The notes under the pieces were generated by a model. It saw only the letters and a program-made list of their open reading frames with translations. It ran no database searches and was not told where the DNA came from. Positions 40,319-45,977 of a stretch of DNA of 45,977 nucleotides are shown here, piece after piece. Made by a program: the position numbers and the translations under genes. The stretch is from a virus, in the IMG/VR virus record IMGVR_UViG_3300023083_000006, positions 1 to 45,977 of that record; one strand, 5' to 3'. Positions within the stretch are counted from its first letter, which is position 1. Every line of letters starts with the position of its first letter.

Positions 40319-41590
40319 TTAGCCTCCTGGGGGCGTGGTGGTTGTTTCGCGCGGCAAGGCGCCTGCGCTTGGCTTGTGGCCGGGCATTTGAGCCAGGTCC
40401 ATGAGGTTCGATTGCACGGTGAAGACCTGGCCCCCGCCGGCCTGGCCGATGGCTGGCCAGTCCTCGAGCTCGCGAACCTCGTCGCGGTTTAGCCAGCCGT
40501 TTTGACCGGCCGACGAGTAGAGTTCGGCGCGCGCGGCGCTATCGCCGCGCAACAGGCCCTCGATCGAGAACTTGGCGAAGAACGTCCCGCGCTCCTCCGG
40601 CTTGAGAAGGCGCAGATTAATCGCCTCCTCGATGCGCTTGAGATAGGTATTCAGCACGAACTTTTGAAAGCCGAGGATCTGTTGCTCGAGGCCGGTTCCC
40701 CAGCTGGTCGTTTTCTCGGTGTGGCCGATCATGAACGGCGGGACTTGGAACCACCGGCAGATTTCTTCGACGTTGAATCCGCGCTCCTCGAGCATCTGGG
40801 CGTCTTTGGGATTGATCGCCATCGGCTTCCAGGAAAGCCCGGCCTCGAGCAGGATCTGCTTTCCGGCGTTCGAGGCGCCCGCGAAGTCGTCGAGGATCGA
40901 CTGCAGCTGCGCCCGCTTTTCCTTGTCCAGCTTGATCGCCGGGTTATCGAGTTGGAAATAGCCGGCCGAGGTCAGGCCGTTGGCGAAGGTGCGGCCGACG
41001 GTCTCTTCGGTGGCCAAGGCGTTGCCGAACGTCTGTGTCCCATACTGGATCACGGATAGGCCGACGTCACGGTTCGCGCCGTTCATGAACCCCTTGACCA
41101 CGAACACGCGGTCGGGCGGCAGATCCTTCTGTGTCCCGTCCGGGTAGCTTGTCCGATAGACGAGCCGGCCGTCGGGCAGGCGAACCGGGCGGATTTTGTC
41201 AGGATCCCAGGGGATGAGCGACGAGACGTCCCCGGCGCCGTTGATGTCCTTGAGCGCGTATCCCATGCCCTGGAGCGCGATCGAGGCCACCAGGCCCTCG
41301 ATGAATTCGAGCGGCGTCTGATCGGCGTTCGGCGAGACATGCAGGAGCGACTGCAGGGTGTGGCGGCTGGCGACGACCTGGCCGGCGGCGGTGCGTTCAT
41401 AGAGGTTTAGCGGAAGCGTCGCGATCGTTCCAGCCAGGAGGCGGACGCAGGCCCAGACCGTCGACAGCTGTAGGGCCGTGTCGATCGTGACGGGCTTCTG
41501 CGCCCAATTGCTCCCGCCGAAGAAAGCGCCCCAGAACCCGCTGTCGGTAAGTCCGATGCGCTGGCCGAACCATTTCGAAAGAATGCTCAT
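40319..41590 (-). CDS. Portal protein (HK97 family)
   Basis: A 423-residue portal protein. The signature N-terminal region SKWFGQRIGLTDSGFWGAFF and the VWACVRLLAGTIATLPLNLY block are typical, as are HEKTTSWGTGLEQQILGF-like residues near 290 (GHTEKTTSWGTGLEQQ) that mark the stem region, and GWLNRDEVRELEDWPAIG near the C-terminus. It forms the dodecameric DNA channel. The ATG overlaps the terminase large subunit stop (ATGA). Confidence 0.95.
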   Translation of the reverse strand: MSILSKWFGQRIGLTDSGFWGAFFGGSNWAQKPVTIDTALQLSTVWACVRLLAGTIATLPLNLYERTAAGQVVASRHTLQSLLHVSPNADQTPLEFIEGLVASIALQGMGYALKDINGAGDVSSLIPWDPDKIRPVRLPDGRLVYRTSYPDGTQKDLPPDRVFVVKGFMNGANRDVGLSVIQYGTQTFGNALATEETVGRTFANGLTSAGYFQLDNPAIKLDKEKRAQLQSILDDFAGASNAGKQILLEAGLSWKPMAINPKDAQMLEERGFNVEEICRWFQVPPFMIGHTEKTTSWGTGLEQQILGFQKFVLNTYLKRIEEAINLRLLKPEERGTFFAKFSIEGLLRGDSAARAELYSSAGQNGWLNRDEVRELEDWPAIGQAGGGQVFTVQSNLMDLAQMPGHKPSAGALPRETTTTPPGG

Positions 41591-43479
41591 CGCGTCATCA
41601 CCGGGTTAGCGAGGAAGTCCAGCAAGGCCGAGCCCCCATCTGTGAATCGGGCCGCCGCCGCCCCGATGGCCATCGCAGCGGCGACCGCGCCGTCAATCCG
41701 GCCCGTTGCCTTGCGCTTGTCAAAGACCTTATTACCCGTTCCGGCCGGATCGTCACGCGGCGTCACGCCGGCGATGTTCCATCGCAGGACCGCGTTAACC
41801 GGAGTCCACAAGCGCTCTTCGATGATCGAATGCTCAAATTCCTCGATCGAGGACGGCATCCAAAGCGGGTTTTCGGCCGGGCTCCCCTTCTCATCGAACA
41901 GGCCGAACCGAATCGCCGTGGCCTCGTCCAGGCGCGCGGCGCGGCGGAAACCCTGCGGGTGCTCGATCATCGGCGGGTCGAACCCGCCGTCGGCCATGCG
42001 ATCCTTGAGGTCCTTGTGGCGATAGCGGTCGAACGCCACGAACCGGAGGTCGAAACGTTCCTGATCTTCGTGCAGCTGGCGGCCGACCTCGCCCATTTGG
42101 ACGATCTTGCCTTGCGTCGGCGTCAACAGGCCCTGTTTGACCCAGAGGCTATAGGGGACGCGGTCGCGGCGCTCGCGCTCGAGCAAGGTCTCTTCCGGCG
42201 TCCAGAACGTCAAAAACAGGTGATGGTGCAGCGCCCCGGCGATCGTTTCGGGGAAGTCGATCGCCCGGGCGGTGAGATCCTGCGAGAACGACAGGTCAAG
42301 GCCGCCGTAGGCCTCGGCGCCGACGAAGTCCTCGATGACCAGGTCGCGCTTGCGGTGAGGCGGCCGGCGCTCGGTGCGCTCCCAGGCCGCTTTCGTCATC
42401 CACGCCCGATCCGCTTCCGTCCAAATGCAGAAGTTGAGGCGCATGACGTCGTTTTGCTTGGACGGCTGGTGCAGAGCGTCGGCCACGCGCTTGCGGACAT
42501 AGGACCGCTTGAGGATGACGTCGATTTCCGGGTTCGCCTTGGCCCAGCACGACTCGTCCGTAAACGGGTCGTCGCCATCGTCCAGGGCGCAGACGTAGGC
42601 GAAAAAGGAGTCGTCCTCGACTTCGCGCGCCGCCACGTGACAGGCGTGTTCGTGATACTCGTAGGCGACCGTTTGGCGGTCTGTTCCGCTGTTGGTGATG
42701 ATGAAAAGCAGCGGCTGGGCGCGCGACTTGAACCCGGCCTCGATCATGTCGACCGTGTAGCGGTCCTTGTGTTCGTGGATCTCGTCGATCAGGCCGCACG
42801 ACGGGCGCGGGCCGCTCTGGCCCTCATCGTTGGCGATCGGCTTAAAGAACGAATTGCTGGGTACGAACGACAGTTGCCAGACCGGCCGCACGCCCGACTT
42901 GACGACGCGCGATGACAGCTCCGGCGAGTTCGTGACCATCGAGACGGCGTCACGAAACAAGACCATCGCCTGGTCTTTCTTCGACCCGGCGGCGTAGACC
43001 TCGGCGTTCGCTTCCCCGTCGGCGAGCATGAAATACAGGCCGACGGCCGCAGCGCCTGGCGACTTGCCGTTCCCCTTGCCCTCTTCGATGAAAGCCGTTC
43101 GAAAGCGGCGCGTCCCGGGTTCGAAGTCCAGGGCGTTACCCTCGGCGACCTTCCAGCCGAAGATTGACCCGTATTTGAACCGCTGGGCCGGCGAGAGGAT
43201 GAACGGAACCGATCGGCCGTTGACCGTGACGGTGCAGCACTCGGCGCAGAAGTCGAAAAAGTCCTGGGCGGCGCCGGCGTCGAAGTAGAGCGACCGATCC
43301 GGCCCCTTCTCGAGGTCGTCGAGGTGGCGATCGGCCGCGGCGCGAACATGGGGCCCGGCGATGATCTCACCAGCCTGGACGGCCAGGGCGTAGGCGGTGA
43401 CGTCGTCGACGGGTTCAGCCCGCGCGGCCGAAGAACCTCGAGGAGTTCGCGGGCTCTTCGCTGAGCGGCTTGACGTCAA
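41587..43479 (-). CDS. Terminase large subunit
   Basis: A 630-residue packaging motor. The ATPase carries Walker A at 134-140 (EEGKGNGKSPG) and Walker B LIDEIHEHKD (D232/E233), and the nuclease domain has an acidic VGAEAYGGLDLSFSQDLTA segment. It belongs to the HK97-type Terminase_1 group. The start is TTG 43479, with GAGG seven bases upstream, inside the small subunit gene; no other start codon occurs before the conserved residues. Confidence 0.94.
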   Translation of the reverse strand: MTSSRSAKSPRTPRGSSAARAEPVDDVTAYALAVQAGEIIAGPHVRAAADRHLDDLEKGPDRSLYFDAGAAQDFFDFCAECCTVTVNGRSVPFILSPAQRFKYGSIFGWKVAEGNALDFEPGTRRFRTAFIEEGKGNGKSPGAAAVGLYFMLADGEANAEVYAAGSKKDQAMVLFRDAVSMVTNSPELSSRVVKSGVRPVWQLSFVPSNSFFKPIANDEGQSGPRPSCGLIDEIHEHKDRYTVDMIEAGFKSRAQPLLFIITNSGTDRQTVAYEYHEHACHVAAREVEDDSFFAYVCALDDGDDPFTDESCWAKANPEIDVILKRSYVRKRVADALHQPSKQNDVMRLNFCIWTEADRAWMTKAAWERTERRPPHRKRDLVIEDFVGAEAYGGLDLSFSQDLTARAIDFPETIAGALHHHLFLTFWTPEETLLERERRDRVPYSLWVKQGLLTPTQGKIVQMGEVGRQLHEDQERFDLRFVAFDRYRHKDLKDRMADGGFDPPMIEHPQGFRRAARLDEATAIRFGLFDEKGSPAENPLWMPSSIEEFEHSIIEERLWTPVNAVLRWNIAGVTPRDDPAGTGNKVFDKRKATGRIDGAVAAAMAIGAAAARFTDGGSALLDFLANPVMTR

Positions 43480-44011
43480 GACGGGTCCTCGCGCTGGGCG
43501 TCATTCCGAGTTCAGCGGCGAAGCGCAGCACGTCCGCCCGGGCCTTGTTCGCGATCCCGAGCAGGGGGTTCTGAACGAGGTTCCCGTTCGTCGTATACGC
43601 CAGGAGTCCGTCAAACGCACCTTCCGGCCGTTTCGGCGGCGCAGGCGGATCCTGGCCGGCCGCCTTCGCCTCGGCGGCCGCGACCAGGTGCTGGACCTGC
43701 AGTCGCTCGAAAGCCTTCTCCTCGGCGCGCCAGGCCTCGATTTGCCGCTTGGCCAGGATCCAGGTTTCGAAGGCGTCGCAGTAGCCGGCGAGGATGGCCA
43801 CGTCGATGCCGGCGAGGCATTTCATTTTCCAGAGATCACGAACAACGCGCTTCCATTCGGCGGCCGCGACCTTGCCGAGATACTTCGGGCAGGTCGGCGG
43901 GCGGTCGAGCTCCGGCGGCTTGGGCTCATTGGCATTGATCGGGCGCTTGCCCGGGTTGCCGGCCGCAAGTTTCAGGTGAGACGGTTTCGGCTTCGGCCCG
44001 CGGGTGCTCAT
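43415..44011 (-). CDS. Terminase small subunit (P27 family)
   Basis: A 198-residue protein with the hallmark P27 start RGPKPKPSHLKLAAGNPGKR, then PPTCPKYLGKVAAAEWKRV and the helix FETWILAKRQIEAW. It binds DNA and directs the large subunit to the packaging site. It ends within the TTG-started large subunit gene (65-base overlap). The region upstream has no confident gene for 544 bases. Confidence 0.92.
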   Translation of the reverse strand: MSTRGPKPKPSHLKLAAGNPGKRPINANEPKPPELDRPPTCPKYLGKVAAAEWKRVVRDLWKMKCLAGIDVAILAGYCDAFETWILAKRQIEAWRAEEKAFERLQVQHLVAAAEAKAAGQDPPAPPKRPEGAFDGLLAYTTNGNLVQNPLLGIANKARADVLRFAAELGMTPSARTRLDVKPLSEEPANSSRFFGRAG

Positions 44012-44089
44012 GGGCGGAAGATGCGCGAAAGGCCGCCAGCGGTCAAACTGGCGGCCAAGCGATGACAGTCCCGCGCGGCTTAACCCTCT

Positions 44090-44171
44090 TGGGGGGAGTG
44101 ACCGGATTTGCCTCTACCGGCTACCTGCCATGCCGAAGCCGTGGCCGCTCTAAGCTATGAGCTACACTCTG
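44090..44171 (-). tRNA. tRNA-like cloverleaf with enlarged loops (possibly degenerate)
   Basis: Read on the minus strand, four helices lie in true tRNA order and spacing: acceptor GAGTG (44169-44165) with CACTC (44100-44096); TA; D-stem GCTC/GAGC with an 8-base loop; anticodon stem GCCA/TGGC; a 5-base variable loop AGGTA; T-stem GCCGG/CCGGT directly joining the acceptor; then a 3' end CCCCCA that could supply CCA. Departures are two unpaired acceptor bases (5' CA against CC), an anticodon loop of 9-11 bases, a T-loop of 11 bases ending CAAAT, and no GG in the D-loop. No anticodon can be assigned with confidence. It may be a decayed tRNA or a tRNA mimic. Confidence 0.4.
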
Positions 44172-44196
44172 CGTATGGCCGCGCCGCCTCACGCAA

Positions 44197-44210
44197 GCGG
44201 ATGCATCCGC
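44197..44210. repeat. 14-base perfect palindrome
   Basis: GCGGATGCATCCGC is a perfect inverted repeat with no loop, typical of a dimeric protein site. It lies 26 bases upstream (in the leftward direction) of the tRNA-like structure, in the region before the terminase genes. Confidence 0.45.
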
Positions 44211-44224
44211 CTAGCCCAGATACA

Positions 44225-44259
44225 CGAAACCCGCCAGCCAGGGAAGGCGGCGGGTTTCG
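44225..44259. terminator. Strong hairpin terminator upstream of terminase
   Basis: CGAAACCCGCC (44225-44235) pairs perfectly with GGCGGGTTTCG (44249-44259), with a further GCC/GGC pair inside and loop AGGGAA. AAA precedes and TTT follows the GC part on either strand, so it could end transcription in both directions. It would separate the small genes near the right edge from the terminase operon. Confidence 0.65.
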
Positions 44260-44307
44260 CGGGCGGGTCGCGCCAGACGATTCGGTTAGCATCCACTCGG
44301 GATGCCC

Positions 44308-44541
44308 CTAGGCGTCGCCATCATGGCCCGGCGATCTGAGATCCTGATCGTCCTGCGACGGCTGGGAGCCTTGCGAGCCGTACCAGACCGGGCCTCTCGG
44401 AATGTACCGTTGCCCGTTCGGGCGAATTACGACCCGCCGCCAGGGCCGGGGGGAGACGATCGGGGGAAAGTCGGCAAACCCTGGCGGCGAGTTCTGGTCC
44501 CCCGGTTCACTGGAAAGGAACAGACAGGACCAGAAACCAAA
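44308..44541 (-). pseudogene. Open frame without a start codon, possible gene remnant
   Basis: Between a TGA at 44542-44544 and a TAG at 44308-44310 this minus frame is open for 77 codons and reads like protein (FADFPPIVSPRPWRRVVIRP, then NGQRYIPRGPVWYGSQGSQP), with largely GC-ending codons. No ATG, GTG or TTG occurs in it, so as it stands it has no normal start; CTG 44523 lacks a ribosome-binding site. The plus-strand readings across this stretch look like shadows. It may be a decayed gene. Confidence 0.35.
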
Positions 44542-44555
44542 TCAGCCGCCTTGCG

Positions 44556-44798
44556 TCAAGCGCCCGTCGTCGCGCAGTCGGGAATTTCCGTGTCCTCGAC
44601 CTCGATCGTGTGGCGATAGGCTCGCGCGACGCCAAAACCGCCGCCGACCAGGGCGACTTGGATCTCGAACGGCATCGAGACGACCGAAATTCGCTTTTTC
44701 CCGTCGAGCACCCCGTTCGCCAGGCCGGCCAGGGCCAGCGCGAGCGCCGATCCGACCTCCTCGAGCGCTTCGCTCGCCTGTTGGTCTTTTTCCGTCAT
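44556..44798 (-). CDS. Hypothetical protein, 80 residues
   Basis: Small protein with an Ala-rich helix (SALALALAGLANGVLDGKKR), two strands, and an acidic C-terminus containing one Cys. AAGGG lies eight bases before ATG 44798. No family recognised. It is the last confident gene before the noncoding stretch upstream of terminase. Confidence 0.65.
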   Translation of the reverse strand: MTEKDQQASEALEEVGSALALALAGLANGVLDGKKRISVVSMPFEIQVALVGGGFGVARAYRHTIEVEDTEIPDCATTGA

Positions 44799-44810
44799 TT
44801 TCGATCCCTT

Positions 44811-45068
44811 TCAAGCGTAGCGATGTTGTGGCGGGGCGGCGGCCGGATTGGCAAGCGCCGCGCGAATATCCGTGGCGAGTTCGTGAAGCCCGTCCTTTTC
44901 GGCCTCGTCCGCATAGGTGTTGGCCGCGACGATCGCGCGGCGGTCGGCGCCGGAGAAGTCCAGGACGAGACTATACCGGCGGTCAGAGGGAATCGGAGCG
45001 CCGTCGGTTCGCTCGATAATAAATCGAGCCTCGAGGCCCCCCTGTAGGGCCCTGGTAGGTTCCGTCAT
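44811..45068 (-). CDS. Hypothetical protein, 85 residues
   Basis: An alpha/beta protein (EARFIIERTDGAPIPSDRR, then YSLVLDFSGADRRAIVAANT and a C-terminal helix). Its start lies inside the 3' end of the DpdA-like gene (86-base overlap). No family recognised. Confidence 0.65.
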   Translation of the reverse strand: MTEPTRALQGGLEARFIIERTDGAPIPSDRRYSLVLDFSGADRRAIVAANTYADEAEKDGLHELATDIRAALANPAAAPPQHRYA

Positions 45069-45699
45069 CGTCTTGCATCCAAGGCGCCTTGGCTGAGATC
45101 AGATCGCGGCGGCGCCTTGCCGCGTCGATCTTGGGAATATTCTTCGCGAACCTCGTCCCGCTACTGCCGTCGACGCTGTCGGCGCCCGCATCCTGGGCGG
45201 CGGCGAACCGCTGCAAGGTGTTAACCCGCGCGACATGGTACCAGCAGCCGGCCGCGGCTGCGAACTCGCCCCAATAGCGCATGGTCGACAGCTTCCAATC
45301 CGTCGTTCCTCCGAGAAATATTCCCGTGTTGCGGCTGACCAGCGGGCGAAGATCGTCGGCCGTCATGCCATCCTGCACCGGAATAAGGATCAGGTTAGAG
45401 CGAGCTCGACAGCGGTTATTCCACCGCATCGACAGATCAAGCGACCGCTGGCCGCCGGCGATAATGTCAGGGGCGACGATGAAATCGGGATCTCCTTTCA
45501 TCGTATCGAGAAACCGGTCGAATTTATCGGGGTTGAACTCAAGGCCTAGCTGAAAGAGCGAATAAACGCCGTTGTCCCAGCAGGCCGGGAAACCCTCGTC
45601 GCGCCACGCGCCCTCACAGGAGACGAGCAGGCGGATTCCGTGCGCCCACATGGCCGCCAGGTTTTGTTTCGTCCCGGTTCGACTGGCGTAGAGGAGCAT
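44983..45699 (-). CDS. TGT-fold enzyme, DpdA-like (putative DNA deazaguanine transferase)
   Basis: A 238-residue protein that fits the tRNA-guanine transglycosylase-like barrel seen in phage DpdA proteins: MLLYASRTGTKQNLAA, WDNGVYSLFQLG, DFIVAPDIIAGG near residue 75, LIPVQDGM near 106, IFLGGTTDWKLSTM near 127, and YHVARVNTLQRFAAAQDAGA then DSVDGSS, where D177 sits where a TGT catalytic Asp is expected. DpdA inserts 7-deazaguanine bases into DNA and thereby blocks restriction. No preQ0 synthesis genes are in the window, so the base would have to come from the host (inference). ATG 45699 is chosen because the longer TTG form overlaps a zinc-finger gene and is not protein-like. Confidence 0.72.
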   Translation of the reverse strand: MLLYASRTGTKQNLAAMWAHGIRLLVSCEGAWRDEGFPACWDNGVYSLFQLGLEFNPDKFDRFLDTMKGDPDFIVAPDIIAGGQRSLDLSMRWNNRCRARSNLILIPVQDGMTADDLRPLVSRNTGIFLGGTTDWKLSTMRYWGEFAAAAGCWYHVARVNTLQRFAAAQDAGADSVDGSSGTRFAKNIPKIDAARRRRDLISAKAPWMQDDDGTYQGPTGGPRGSIYYRANRRRSDSL

Positions 45700-45782
45700 A
45701 TCCGCGCCCGGTTGCAGCTTCCCCGCGACGATGGGAAATGGCCAAGGGCCGCCGAACGGGACGCCGGCGCGGTTCGGGGTGA

Positions 45783-45920
45783 TCAGATCGGCCAAACGCG
45801 CACCGACGGCTTGCAAAGGCGGGGATCCGGCAGGCGGCAGGCCGCGCAACGTTTCGACCTGGTCCTATCAGTGATCGGGGCCGGGCAGACTTTGCAAATC
45901 CTGATTTTCTTCTCGTTCAT
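45783..45920 (-). CDS. Small zinc-finger peptide, 45 residues
   Basis: Starts at ATG 45920 with AGGA close upstream and ends at TGA 45783-45785. The product begins MNEKKIRICKVC and continues to KRCAAC, giving C-x2-C...C-x2-C about 13 residues apart, a zinc ribbon. The frame is also open to the right edge of the window, so a longer protein with an earlier start outside the window is possible. It precedes the DpdA-like gene. Confidence 0.6.
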   Translation of the reverse strand: MNEKKIRICKVCPAPITDRTRSKRCAACRLPDPRLCKPSVRVWPI

Positions 45921-45977
45921 GTCATCCTGGCCGAAAATCGACCCCCCTTCAAAATTGTGCGGCGTTGAAAGCGAAGC

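Noticed and set aside
1-45977. CRISPR array, insertion sequence, rRNA or integrase
   Set aside because: No regularly spaced repeats, transposase motifs, rRNA-like stretches or integrase catalytic patterns were seen.

Overview
The window reads as an almost complete tailed-phage genome of siphovirus type (long non-contractile tail). It has a P27/HK97-type terminase, an HK97-fold capsid set, a tail tube, a tail chaperone with a frameshift cassette and an 837-residue tape measure, and no sheath gene. The DNA is strongly GC-rich with GC-ending codons. One gene encodes a homologue of GcrA, a cell-cycle regulator essentially confined to Alphaproteobacteria, so I infer an alphaproteobacterial host, probably Caulobacterales. 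No integrase, partition gene, rRNA, CRISPR array or insertion sequence was found.

Layout. (1) 36-12740, minus strand: an early/replication operon read leftward from an AT-rich divergent promoter at 12741-12826. It carries a small HTH repressor-like protein, an AT-hook protein, a RuvC-like resolvase, a GcrA-like regulator, an adenine-type DNA methyltransferase, a DnaB helicase, a cytosine-5 DNA methyltransferase (with a second open frame inside it), a replication-organizer-like protein, several small zinc-finger proteins, tiny membrane proteins and an HNH nuclease. (2) 12827-20050, plus strand: about 17 small genes around a recombination pair, a PD-(D/E)XK exonuclease and a RecA/Sak4-like ATPase. 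(3) 20047-45920, minus strand: read right to left, a zinc-finger peptide, a TGT/DpdA-like enzyme, two small genes, a 544-base stretch without a confident gene (it holds a tRNA-like cloverleaf), terminase, portal, S49 protease, capsid, head completion genes interleaved with a glycosyltransferase, a DUF115-like protein and a SAM methyltransferase, tail genes, lysis genes (holin candidates, M15 endolysin, Rz/Rz1) and two genes with Sec signal peptides. Blocks 2 and 3 meet tail to tail with overlapping stop codons at 20047-20050.

HNH genes usually sit just upstream of terminase. Here the HNH gene ends at the left edge while the terminase operon begins at the right edge, so the window is probably a circularly permuted genome opened between them (inference).

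Most notable: a second reading frame inside the cytosine methyltransferase with W-x-T-P repeats and better codon usage than the methyltransferase frame; a linked GcrA-like/adenine-methylase pair; a lone DpdA-like DNA-modification candidate; a tRNA-like cloverleaf with enlarged loops upstream of terminase; a well-formed -1 frameshift signal in the tail chaperone; and a DUF115-like gene whose conserved N-terminus lies upstream of any normal start codon.
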